NCBI RefSeq assembly: GCF_014378415.1
Contig: NZ_JACMNS010000128.1
Span: 1-38,715, forward strand
Length of the DNA: 38,715 nucleotides
Direction: 5' to 3'
Source of the DNA: Aquabacterium sp.
GTDB taxonomy: Bacteria; Pseudomonadota; Gammaproteobacteria; Burkholderiales; Burkholderiaceae_C
Below, piece by piece: positions 26,288 through 33,452 of this stretch (its first letter is position 1; each line of letters begins with the position of its first letter). The notes under the pieces are model-generated. The model was not told the DNA's origin, searched no databases, and saw only the letters and a list, made by a program, of their open reading frames with translations. The position numbers were made by a program, and so were the translations under genes.

Positions 26288-26740
26288 AAATAACTCCACA
26301 GACCCAGCGTCCATTTCGTCCTGGGTCACGGGATTGGGCTTGAGGGGGCCTTCGTCCACGATCGCCTCGCCATCGGGGTCATCGCCCATGGCATCGCGGG
26401 CGATCTGGTCGGCGCAACTGCGAAGGCGCCGGTTGGTGTGAACGATCAATTGGGTCGCCATGTCTTGAAATTGCAACGCCGTCACTGCGCGGTACAGCGT
26501 CTGCAAGGTTTCCTGCAAGGCGGGGGGCAACTCCTTGCCACCTTGGTCAATCACCGCACCCAATTGGCTGGCTGCGCCGTGAAAACCATCAATCAGGGCA
26601 CCGCACGCGTCGTCCAGCAAACGCTGAAGTCGCTCCAGGTCATTGGCCGCCGTCATCAAGTGGTCCTGCAAAGCAGCAGCCGCCAGCAGGGACATCTCTG
26701 CGGGTGGGGCGCTCACTTCGCTCTCTTCGTTGGTCAGCAT
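26285..26740 (-). CDS. Small CheZ-like chemotaxis phosphatase candidate
   Basis: A 151-residue, mostly helical protein. The segment ALQFQDMATQLIVHTNRRL contains Asp93-x3-Gln97, the D-x-x-x-Q arrangement used by CheZ and related CheY phosphatases, in the same QFQD setting as CheZ. The last residues, QDEMDAGSVELF, form a short acidic/hydrophobic tail after a Pro-rich linker, which resembles the CheY-tethering C-terminal peptide of CheZ. It is shorter than E. coli CheZ (about 214 residues) and lacks much of the N-terminal hairpin. It lies directly upstream of cheY in the same direction. The ATG at 26740 is preferred to the GTG at 26752 because GGAG is six bases ahead. Function is inferred from motif and place, and it may be annotated as hypothetical elsewhere. 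Confidence 0.72.
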   Translation of the reverse strand: MLTNEESEVSAPPAEMSLLAAAALQDHLMTAANDLERLQRLLDDACGALIDGFHGAASQLGAVIDQGGKELPPALQETLQTLYRAVTALQFQDMATQLIVHTNRRLRSCADQIARDAMGDDPDGEAIVDEGPLKPNPVTQDEMDAGSVELF

Positions 26741-26746
26741 CCTTGA

Positions 26747-26750
26747 CTCC
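26747..26750 (-). promoter_or_regulatory. Shine-Dalgarno of the CheZ-like gene
   Basis: GGAG on the minus strand, six bases ahead of the ATG at 26740. It supports this start over the upstream GTG at 26752. Confidence 0.55.
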
Positions 26751-26823
26751 ACTGAACCTGGTTTCTGGGCCCAAACTGCGGGACTGTCATGTCGGTGCGC
26801 ATTTCACACCGAGGTCATCACCT

Positions 26824-26850
26824 ATATCGGCAGGAAATGCGCGGGACTTG
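26824..26850 (-). promoter_or_regulatory. Possible second FliA promoter ahead of the CheZ-like gene
   Basis: GCCGATAT on the minus strand (26831-26824) is seven of eight bases of the sigma-28 -10 element. At the right spacing (15 bases after a four-base core) only CAAG is found where TAAA is expected. It is correctly oriented, about 84 bases before the CheZ-like ATG. The -35 half is weak, so this is a candidate only. Confidence 0.3.
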
Positions 26851-26942
26851 CGCGATTGTTAGAATTTTTCACTTATCCAGCCGCCGAGTAGTCACAATGA
26901 GGCGGGAAAACTTGGCGCAAATCGAAGGATTGAAGGCCCCCT

Positions 26943-28169
26943 GTGTCCGACCATTTCACGCTCCCCACCTTTCCACGGCCACCTGTGGCACCCACTTATG
27001 CAACCAGCGAGTCGCCCGTCCGCCTCCGGGTCCTGCACCTGGAAGACAGCGAGCCCGACCATGACCTGGTGATGATTCACCTGCGCCGGGGCGGCATCCT
27101 GGCCGAGGTGCTGCGCGTTGAAAACGAGGCCAGCCTGGCCGAAGCCCTTGAACAGGAATGGGACTTGATCCTGTCCGACTACAACCTGCCCGGCTATTCC
27201 GGCCTGGCCGCGCTGGACAAGGTGCGCTCGCTGGGCAAGCTGGTGCCCTTCATCCTGGTGTCTGGCGAGATCGGCGAAGACATCGCCGTGCTGGCCATGC
27301 GCAACGGCGCCAACGACTACCTGCTGAAAAGCAACCTGGCGCGCCTGGCCCCGGCCGCCCTGCTGGCCATCGAAGCCAACCGCACCCGCATTGCGAAACA
27401 GTATGCCGACCTGGCCCTGACCCGCTCGCGCCAACAAATCCGCGAACTTGCCCAGCATTTGCAAACCACCATCGAGCAAGAGCGCGCCGCCATCGCCCGC
27501 GAGATCCATGACGACGTGGGCGGGGCCCTCACCGCCGTCAAGTTCGACCTGGCCTGGATCGCTCGGCATGCCACCACGCCGGCCATCGCCGAGCACGCCC
27601 AGCAGGCCATGGAGGCCGTCACCATGGCCCACGAGGCCACGCAGCGCATCATGCACAACCTGCGGCCGGCCATCCTGGAGCAAGGGCTGGTGGCCGCCCT
27701 GCAATGGATGAGCGATCGCTTTGCCAAACGCACCGGCATCGCCACCGAGTTCCGCACCAGCCACGAGCAGATGGTGCTGTCGGCCGGCGTGCCGCTGGTG
27801 GCCTACCGCTTCGCGCAAGAGTCGCTCACCAACGTGTCCAAGCACGCGCAAGCCACGCGCGTCAGCGTCGATCTGGCCCAGGCCGGCGGCGTGCTGTCCC
27901 TTGAAATGAGCGACAACGGCAAAGGCCTGAGCCCCGAAGACCTGGCCAAAGCGAAATCCTTTGGCATCCGGGGCTTGCATGAGCGGGCCGAAACCGTGGG
28001 CGGTTGGGTGGACATCAGCAGTGGCGCCGATGGCACAACCTTGATTCTGTCGGTGCCCCTCTCAAGCCCCGAAAATGGTTTCCTGGATGCAATTGCGCCA
28101 GAATTGAGCATCGATACCGTCGGTACCGAAGGCGACCCTGACGACCCCACCGCATGGGGTACCCAATGA
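26943..28169 (+). CDS. Receiver-histidine kinase (NarX/HisKA_3 type), cytoplasmic
   Basis: A 408-residue protein. Residues 28-145 are a receiver domain (LHLEDSEPDHD, phosphoacceptor Asp79 in ILSDYNLPG, Ser in LVSGE, Lys in LLKSN). A coiled linker (about 145-180) leads to a HisKA_3 dimerisation domain with His189 in REIHDDVGGALTAV. The HATPase domain shows FAQESLTNVSKHAQA, SDNGKGLS and GIRGLHERAE. No membrane segment is present, so it is a soluble sensor whose input is probably phosphorylation of its own receiver. The GTG start has GAAGG six bases upstream. The stop overlaps the response regulator start (ATGA), so they form a coupled pair. The phosphatase-type DxxxQ motif after the His is DDVGG, with Gly at the Gln position. 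Confidence 0.88.
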   Translation: MSDHFTLPTFPRPPVAPTYATSESPVRLRVLHLEDSEPDHDLVMIHLRRGGILAEVLRVENEASLAEALEQEWDLILSDYNLPGYSGLAALDKVRSLGKLVPFILVSGEIGEDIAVLAMRNGANDYLLKSNLARLAPAALLAIEANRTRIAKQYADLALTRSRQQIRELAQHLQTTIEQERAAIAREIHDDVGGALTAVKFDLAWIARHATTPAIAEHAQQAMEAVTMAHEATQRIMHNLRPAILEQGLVAALQWMSDRFAKRTGIATEFRTSHEQMVLSAGVPLVAYRFAQESLTNVSKHAQATRVSVDLAQAGGVLSLEMSDNGKGLSPEDLAKAKSFGIRGLHERAETVGGWVDISSGADGTTLILSVPLSSPENGFLDAIAPELSIDTVGTEGDPDDPTAWGTQ

Positions 28170-28795
28170 TCAAAGTGATTCTGTGTGACGACCACGCCTT
28201 GATCCGTCGCGGCATCCGCGACACGCTGGCCGATGCGGACGACATCGACGTCATCGGCGAGGCTGGAGACTATGGCGAACTGCGCGAATTGCTGCGCTCG
28301 AAGTCCTGCGACGTGCTGGTGCTGGACATCAACCTGCCTGGCCGCAGTGGCCTGGACGTGCTGCACGTGCTGAAAGAGGAAGGCACCACCTTGAAGGTGC
28401 TGGTCGTGTCCATGTACCCGGAGGATCAGTACGCCATGCGCGCCTTGAAGGCCGGCGCGGCAGGCTATCTCAACAAAGGCAGCGATGCGGCCCAGATCGT
28501 GGCCGCCGTGCGCACGGTATCGCAGGGCAAAAAATACGTCACGCCCGAGATGGCGCAAATGCTGGTCGACAACCTGACCACGCCCGCGCCTGAAGACGCG
28601 CACCAAAAGCTGTCTGACCGCGAGCTGCAAACCCTGGTGATGATCGCCTCGGGCAAAAAGCTGTCAGACATCGCCGAGAAGCTCTTGCTCAGCCCCAAGA
28701 CCGTCAGCGTCTACCGCGCCCGCGTGCTCGAAAAGTTGGGCCTGGCCAACAACTCCGAGCTCACGGTCTACGCCATCCGAAGCGGCCTGGTCTGA
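28166..28795 (+). CDS. NarL/FixJ-family response regulator
   Basis: A 209-residue regulator. The N-terminal receiver has Asp8/Asp9 in LCDDHALIRRG, phosphoacceptor Asp54 in LVLDINLPGRSG and Lys in GYLNKGSD. The C-terminal LuxR-type helix-turn-helix spans LSDRELQTLVMIASGKKLSD and LLLSPKTVSVYRARVLEKLG (about residues 146-200). It should be phosphorylated by the kinase whose stop codon it overlaps and act as a DNA-binding regulator. The ATG at 28166 is used because it begins right at the receiver; an ATG four codons upstream (28154) is possible. Its targets are unknown; the divergent che genes are near neighbours but no binding site can be pointed to. Confidence 0.9.
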   Translation: MIKVILCDDHALIRRGIRDTLADADDIDVIGEAGDYGELRELLRSKSCDVLVLDINLPGRSGLDVLHVLKEEGTTLKVLVVSMYPEDQYAMRALKAGAAGYLNKGSDAAQIVAAVRTVSQGKKYVTPEMAQMLVDNLTTPAPEDAHQKLSDRELQTLVMIASGKKLSDIAEKLLLSPKTVSVYRARVLEKLGLANNSELTVYAIRSGLV

Positions 28796-28811
28796 ACGCC
28801 CCCAGCGTCAG

Positions 28812-31211
28812 TCATTCGATCGGGGTCAGCTTGGCCACACTCAGCATCAACCACTTGCTGCCGTGGCGGCCAAAGTTGACCTGAACGCGGGCATCGGCGC
28901 CCTTGCCTTCCAAAGTCAGCACCACGCCTTCGCCAAACTTGTTGTGGAACACGCTTTGGCCTGACCGGAAACCACCCTCGTTCTTGGCCTGGGCCATCTT
29001 GTTGGGCAAAGGCGCGGTCAAGTCCTTGAAATCGTCTTCCTTCTTCGCGCCGTAATAGCCGCCCGAGCCCTTCCCACCGCCCCACGCATCCTGGTAAGGC
29101 TTGGCAAAACCCGAACCAAAGCCCTGGTTGCGCGGCGTCAACCATTTCAACGATTCTTCCGGCAACTCACCCAGGAAACGGCTCTTGATGTTGTAACGCA
29201 TCTGGCCATGCAGCATGCGCGTCTGGCTGAAGCTGATGTGCAAGCGCCTGCGCGCCCGCGTGATGGCCACGTACATCAGGCGGCGCTCTTCTTCCAGCCC
29301 ATCGGTGTCGGTCATCGAGTTCTCGTGCGGGAACAAACCCTCTTCGAGGCCCGTGATGAACACGCTGTCGAATTCCAGGCCTTTGGCCGCGTGGATGCTC
29401 ATCAACTGCACGGCATCCTGGCCGGCCTGCGCCTGGTTGTCGCCCGCCTCCAGGGCCGCGTGCGTCAGGAAGGCGACCAGGGGCGAGATGATCTCACCGG
29501 TCTCGGCATCGGGCAGGGTCTCGGCCAGTGCCACCGCCCGGGGCAGGCCCTCCGCGATGGTGCCAGGCACCTCATCCACCGGCAGGCCCACCGCGTCCTT
29601 GCCAAACCCTTCCAGGGTCACGAAGGCTTCAGCGGCGTTCACCAGCTCGGCCAAGTTTTCCAGGCGATCCTGGCCTTCTTTCTCAAGCCGGTAAAAGTCG
29701 GCCAGGCCACTGGCCTCCACCACGTGCTCGATGATCTCGCGCAAGGTCAGCCCTTGGGTGGCGGCGCGCATGCCATCGATCAGGGCATTGAAGGCTTGCA
29801 GGTTGCCGCCCGCCTTGCCCGGCACCGCCGTCACGCTTTGCCACAGGCTGCGGGCACTGCCCCGGGCGGCATCCTGCAACACCTCCAGCGTGCGCGCGCC
29901 AATGCCTCGCGCCGGAAAGTTCACCACGCGCAGGTAACTGGTGTCGTCGTTGGGGTTCTCCAACAAACGCAGGTAACCCAGCGCGTGCTTCACCTCGGCC
30001 CGCTCAAAAAAGCGCAGCCCGCCATACACCTTGTAAGGCACGCTGGCGTTGAACAGCGCCGACTCGATCACGCGCGATTGCGCATTGCTGCGGTACAGCA
30101 CTGCCAGCTCTTTCAGGGCATGGCCTTCGCGCACCATCAGGCGGGCTTCGTCCACCAGCCACTGGGCCTCGGCATAGTCGCTGCTGGCCTCGTAGATGCG
30201 GATGGGTTCGCCCGCGCCGGCGTCGGTTCGCAGGTTCTTGCCCAGGCGGCGCGTGTTGGTCGAGATCAGCTTGTTGGCCGCATCCAGGATGTGCCCAAAG
30301 CTGCGGTAGTTCTGCTCCAGCTTGATGACCCGGGGCACGCGGAACTCACGCTCGAAATCCGCCATGTTGCCGACCTGCGCGCCGCGAAACGCATAGATGC
30401 TCTGATCATCGTCGCCCACCGCGAAAACGCTGTTGCCGGTCTCTTCAGGCCGCCCCGCGAACATCTTCAACCAGGCGTATTGCAAGCGGTTGGTGTCCTG
30501 AAACTCATCGACCAGGATGTGCTTGAAGCGGCGCTGATAGTGGTCGCGCAGCTCGGCATGGTCGCGCATCAGCTCATAGGTGCGCAGCATCAACTCGGCA
30601 AAATCAACCACGCCCTCGCGCTGGCATTGGTCTTCGTAGGCCTGGTAAACCTCCAGCTGCATGCGCCCCACCTCGTCGCGCGGGGTGATGTCCTTGGGGC
30701 GTTTGCCATCGTCCTTGGCATTGGCAATGAAATAGCTGGTCTGTTTGGGGATGCACTTTTCGTCATCGAACTTCAAACCCTTGATGATGCGCTTGACGGC
30801 CGACAACTGGTCTTGCGTGTCCAAAATCTGGAAGGACTGCGGCAGGCCCGCCAGCTTGTAGTGCGCCCGCAAAAACCGATTGCACAGCCCGTGGAAGGTG
30901 CCAATCCACAAACCCCGTGCGTTGATGGGCAACATGGCCGACAGCCGCGTCAGCATTTCCTTGGCCGCCTTGTTGGTGAAGGTCACTGCCAAAACGCCGA
31001 CGGGCGACACCTGGCCGGTCTGCATCAACCAGGCAATGCGCGTGGTCAGCACCCGGGTCTTGCCCGAGCCGGCCCCCGCCAAAATCAGCAGCGGCCCGGG
31101 TGGCGCGGTCACGGCCGCCAGTTGCTCGGCATTGAGACCCACCAACAAGGGGGAATTGCCCTGGGGGCCGGTTTGGGGAAAGAATCCTGGGTCAGACGAA
31201 TTTGAAATCAT
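28812..31211 (-). CDS. uvrD: DNA helicase II (UvrD/PcrA)
   Basis: A 799-residue superfamily 1A helicase. Walker A is AGAGSGKTRVL (Lys51), motif II VDEFQDTN, motif III VGDDDQSIYAFRGA, motif V IHAAKGLEFDSVFITGLEEG and motif VI VAITRARRRLHI. The C-terminal HNKFGEGVVLTLEGKGAD...VNFGRHGSKWL is the Tudor-like domain of UvrD/PcrA, which favours UvrD over Rep. It unwinds DNA in nucleotide-excision and mismatch repair. It converges on the response-regulator gene with only 16 bases between stops. A TACAAT stretch lies 6-11 bases before the ATG without a matching -35, and I saw no LexA box. Confidence 0.93.
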   Translation of the reverse strand: MISNSSDPGFFPQTGPQGNSPLLVGLNAEQLAAVTAPPGPLLILAGAGSGKTRVLTTRIAWLMQTGQVSPVGVLAVTFTNKAAKEMLTRLSAMLPINARGLWIGTFHGLCNRFLRAHYKLAGLPQSFQILDTQDQLSAVKRIIKGLKFDDEKCIPKQTSYFIANAKDDGKRPKDITPRDEVGRMQLEVYQAYEDQCQREGVVDFAELMLRTYELMRDHAELRDHYQRRFKHILVDEFQDTNRLQYAWLKMFAGRPEETGNSVFAVGDDDQSIYAFRGAQVGNMADFEREFRVPRVIKLEQNYRSFGHILDAANKLISTNTRRLGKNLRTDAGAGEPIRIYEASSDYAEAQWLVDEARLMVREGHALKELAVLYRSNAQSRVIESALFNASVPYKVYGGLRFFERAEVKHALGYLRLLENPNDDTSYLRVVNFPARGIGARTLEVLQDAARGSARSLWQSVTAVPGKAGGNLQAFNALIDGMRAATQGLTLREIIEHVVEASGLADFYRLEKEGQDRLENLAELVNAAEAFVTLEGFGKDAVGLPVDEVPGTIAEGLPRAVALAETLPDAETGEIISPLVAFLTHAALEAGDNQAQAGQDAVQLMSIHAAKGLEFDSVFITGLEEGLFPHENSMTDTDGLEEERRLMYVAITRARRRLHISFSQTRMLHGQMRYNIKSRFLGELPEESLKWLTPRNQGFGSGFAKPYQDAWGGGKGSGGYYGAKKEDDFKDLTAPLPNKMAQAKNEGGFRSGQSVFHNKFGEGVVLTLEGKGADARVQVNFGRHGSKWLMLSVAKLTPIE

Positions 31212-31254
31212 CTAAAAATTGTAGGCGGCATCCGCCAATACTCAGGGAAATAAC

Positions 31255-31338
31255 ATGTCGGCCACTTTCTCGCCCTTGGCTTCACTGCCTTCGGGCTCGT
31301 CTGCATTCATGGCCCAAGCCCGGCTTGACCACCCATGA
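31255..31338 (+). CDS. Possible 27-residue leader ORF before the M48-like stub
   Basis: ATG at 31255 follows AGGGA by six bases and encodes MSATFSPLASLPSGSSAF and nine more residues. Its TGA overlaps the next gene's ATG (ATGA). The good ribosome site and the overlap suggest it is translated and coupled. It resembles no family I know. It may be a leader, or the decayed end of an earlier gene. Confidence 0.35.
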   Translation: MSATFSPLASLPSGSSAFMAQARLDHP

Positions 31339-31727
31339 ACACGCCCCACACCGACCCCACCCGATTGACCGTGGACTACCACGATGGCCGCAGCGATCAG
31401 GCTCAAGCCGTGAGCATCTGGGTATCCCAAGGCATGCTGGAACTGGCGGGCCATGGCATCTTGCGGCAGGTTCCCATCCACCACGTGCAATGGCCCGATC
31501 ACCCAGAGGAGCCAGGAGTACGCATCGTCACCTTGCCAGGCGGTGGCACTTTGCGCGCATCAGACCGCTTAGCCTGGGATGCCTGGCAAGCACAGCAAAA
31601 CCTGGCGCCCGCTGCCTCCTTCGGCAAAAACCGTCAGAGTTGGCGCTGGAGCCTGACAGCCACACTCATGCTGCTGGCGATCTGTGCCGCCAGCTATGTG
31701 TTTGCCTTGCCCACCAACAGGGGCTGA
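31335..31727 (+). CDS. Truncated M48-family peptidase N-terminal region (DUF7092-type domain plus one membrane helix)
   Basis: A 130-residue protein. The first 90 residues (LTVDYHDGRSDQAQAVSIWV, RQVPIHHVQWPD, GGGTLRASDRLAWDAW) look like the N-terminal beta domain found before the peptidase part of Burkholderiales M48 metallopeptidases. Next comes SWRWSLTATLMLLAICAASYVFALP, a membrane helix, and then the frame ends. In the full-length proteins a HExxH peptidase domain of about 250 residues would follow; none exists in any frame downstream. Its 3' end overlaps the convergent YqjK-like gene by 34 bases. It is therefore either a relic of a deletion or a stand-alone membrane protein. No proteolytic activity is expected. 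The assignment rests on remembered family pattern. Confidence 0.6.
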   Translation: MNTPHTDPTRLTVDYHDGRSDQAQAVSIWVSQGMLELAGHGILRQVPIHHVQWPDHPEEPGVRIVTLPGGGTLRASDRLAWDAWQAQQNLAPAASFGKNRQSWRWSLTATLMLLAICAASYVFALPTNRG

Positions 31728-32011
31728 AGCTGGCGCCAGGTTCGCCAAAGCCACCACGCCCGACGGACCCAAGCCCACGGCCCGTTGCGGCGGCGCCGAA
31801 ACAGCACCACCGCCACACCCGCTGCTACCCCAGAAACCAAGGCCGGATGGGCCGCCAACCAACGTGCACCTTCGTGGACACGGTCCACCACCGCAAAAGC
31901 CGGGGTCAAAGCGGCGGATGATTGGGCCGCGAGGCTGCCGCGCAGCGCCGCGCTCCGCTGCTGCAAAAGCTGCTTTTTGAGCGCCAACTCCTGGAAACGC
32001 GCGGCGCTCAT
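31694..32011 (-). CDS. YqjK-like small membrane protein
   Basis: A 105-residue protein. A charged helical N-terminus (FQELALKKQLLQQRSAALRG) precedes a hydrophobic stretch (WLAAHPALVSGVAAGVAVVLF) and a basic, Trp-rich tail (FRRRRNGPWAWVRRAWWLW). This is the layout of YqjK-type proteins, which accompany DUF883 and YqjE proteins. Function is not known. The ATG overlaps the TGA of the YqjE-like gene (ATGA), so it is the last gene of that operon. Its C-terminal codons overlap the opposite-strand M48 stub. Confidence 0.68.
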   Translation of the reverse strand: MSAARFQELALKKQLLQQRSAALRGSLAAQSSAALTPAFAVVDRVHEGARWLAAHPALVSGVAAGVAVVLFRRRRNGPWAWVRRAWWLWRTWRQLQPLLVGKANT

Positions 32012-32436
32012 GGCGCTTCATCATCCTGATGATCGGCTTGCCCGGTCGGCATCAAGGCACGACGGTCGTGGTCAAGCTCGGCCAAAGTGGCACTCAGCAA
32101 CCCGGTCGCGGCCTGCCAATGTGCATTTGCACGCGACACCGCCACCATGCAAGCCAGAACAAAAAAAGCGGCCATCAAGCCCAGCGCCAGCAAGCGATGC
32201 TCATCCCAAAACAAGACCGTGATGAAGGCGGCCGCGAACAGCAAGCCCATGCCCCCCAGCAACAGTGCCACCGCCCCCCACGCCAGCACCTTGAGCAGAC
32301 GCAGTTTTTCTTCTTCCAGCTCGGTGGCCAACAACGCCAACCGGGTTTGAAAAATGGCCAGCAAGGTGGCCATCAAACCTCGCAAAGACGACAGCAAACC
32401 GCCTGGCGAAGTCGATGGCGTGGTCGATTCAGCCAT
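32008..32436 (-). CDS. YqjE-like (phage-holin-3-6 family) membrane protein
   Basis: A 142-residue inner-membrane protein. The N-terminal amphipathic region LLSSLRGLMATLLAIFQTRL leads to an ELEEEKLRLLK helix and two membrane helices (VLAWGAVALLLGGMGLLFAAAFITVLFW region and LLALGLMAAFFVLACMVAV). It carries the family name of phage holins but occurs on chromosomes as YqjE, beside DUF883 proteins; no phage genes are near. The role is probably at the envelope under stress or stationary phase (inference). It lies 21 bases after the DUF883 gene and overlaps the YqjK-like gene. Confidence 0.78.
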   Translation of the reverse strand: MAESTTPSTSPGGLLSSLRGLMATLLAIFQTRLALLATELEEEKLRLLKVLAWGAVALLLGGMGLLFAAAFITVLFWDEHRLLALGLMAAFFVLACMVAVSRANAHWQAATGLLSATLAELDHDRRALMPTGQADHQDDEAP

Positions 32437-32457
32437 CAGGCAAGCCCGCAGGTCACG

Positions 32458-32769
32458 TCAGCGCCGACCAATCAGCATGCCCAGCAGCAAACCCACGCCC
32501 GCCGCCACGCCCACCGACTTCCATGGGTTTTCATGGACGTACCCGTCCGTGGCCTTGGCAGCGGCCTTGGCCTTGTCGATCACCGCCCCCTGGGCATCGA
32601 GAAGCCCGTCCTTGGCCCGCGCCAAGGTGGCCTGCGCCTTGGCTCGCAACTCGACCACGCCGGCGCTGGCATCGTGGGCCGTGGCCGCCAACAAAGCCTC
32701 GGCATCGACCAACACCGCTTTCAGGTCGGCCATCAATTTGTCTTTTTGGGCAGCGCTCAGTTCAGACAT
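32458..32769 (-). CDS. DUF883 (YqjD/ElaB-like) membrane-anchored protein
   Basis: A 103-residue protein. A long Ala-rich amphipathic helix (LMADLKAVLVDAEALLAATA onward) is followed by the family hallmark YVHENPWKSVGVAAGVGLLLG and ends GRR, a C-terminal tail anchor with glycine-zipper spacing. In E. coli, YqjD and ElaB are C-tail-anchored inner-membrane proteins that bind ribosomes in stationary phase; whether this one does is not shown. AGGAG lies before the ATG at 32769. It begins 19 bases after the universal stress gene, suggesting one usp-yqjD-yqjE-yqjK transcript. Confidence 0.85.
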   Translation of the reverse strand: MSELSAAQKDKLMADLKAVLVDAEALLAATAHDASAGVVELRAKAQATLARAKDGLLDAQGAVIDKAKAAAKATDGYVHENPWKSVGVAAGVGLLLGMLIGRR

Positions 32770-32788
32770 CGTTTTCTCCTGGATTGAA

Positions 32789-33235
32789 TCAATGGATGAT
32801 CAGCAAGGGCAGCTTGCTGTGAGACAACACACTCTTGGTCAGCGACCCGTGGATCAGTGCATCAAAGCCATGGCGCCCGTGGGATGCCATCACGATCAAA
32901 TCGCACTTTTGGCGCTCGGCCGTGTCCACGATCGCTTGCTGAATGCCTTCAGTCACCATGAACTGGCCGTCAAAATGCACACCGGCCGCTACCGCCCGGT
33001 CCGCGAAACGCTTCAGCACCTTGCGAGCGTGCGCCTCGCAACTGGCCTGGTGGTCCTGGATGGTGGCCGCCGTGTAAGCGATGGCCACCTGCTCCATCAC
33101 CATGGGCGGCAATGGCGGCTCGACCGTGAAGCCGGTGATCGTCGCGCCCAGCAGTTTGGCCAAGCCCACGCTGGTTTCCATCGCCTTGTCGGACAGCTCG
33201 CTGTCATCCACCGGTACCAATAAGTGCTCGTACAT
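32789..33235 (-). CDS. Universal stress protein (UspA family)
   Basis: A 148-residue single-domain Usp. It starts MYEHLLVPVDDSELSDKAME with the usual nucleotide-binding strand, and the ATP-binding G-2x-G-9x-G-S signature is present as ASHGRHGFDALIHGSLT near the C-terminus, followed by VLSHSKLPLLIIH. It should therefore be an ATP-binding Usp. AAGGGG lies ahead of the ATG at 33235. It is the first gene of a short minus-strand operon with the DUF883, YqjE and YqjK-like genes, giving a general-stress theme. It diverges from valS across about 217 bases. Confidence 0.9.
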   Translation of the reverse strand: MYEHLLVPVDDSELSDKAMETSVGLAKLLGATITGFTVEPPLPPMVMEQVAIAYTAATIQDHQASCEAHARKVLKRFADRAVAAGVHFDGQFMVTEGIQQAIVDTAERQKCDLIVMASHGRHGFDALIHGSLTKSVLSHSKLPLLIIH

Positions 33236-33452
33236 TTGAACCCCTTCAAAGTGACAACCATTCCACCATCCAGGCTATCGTAGGACCATTGCGCCCCCCT
33301 TACAAGCCAATGGACCGCTGGAGTGGCCATGACCTTGATCCAGCGCAGGATTTACCAGCAATTGGCTTGCCCGCTCAAAAAACCGTCCGCCCAACTAAAA
33401 TCGGGGCAACGCCGAGACCGCCTGGCTTTTCCGCACACAGCACACGCCCACC

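Noticed and set aside
29208-31205. 665-codon open frame on the plus strand
   Set aside because: Exact antisense of uvrD, arising from GC-rich codon bias; the uvrD frame carries all helicase motifs.
31218-31223. TACAAT as the uvrD -10 element giving a nearly leaderless message
   Set aside because: No -35 at 16-18 bases upstream (CTGAGT, CCTGAG or CCCTGA only), and the implied start would fall on the ATG; too weak to annotate.
31684-31980. Plus-strand frame after the M48 stub as the missing peptidase in another frame
   Set aside because: The translation is Pro/Arg-rich and lacks HExxH; it is antisense to the YqjK-like gene.
32008-32436. Phage-holin family gene as a sign of a prophage
   Set aside because: It is the chromosomal YqjE type with DUF883 and YqjK-like neighbours; no phage structural, integrase or lysis genes are near.
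33373-33401. TAAAAT as -10 for valS
   Set aside because: The hexamer 17 bases upstream is GCTCAA, which is not a -35 box; left out of the features.
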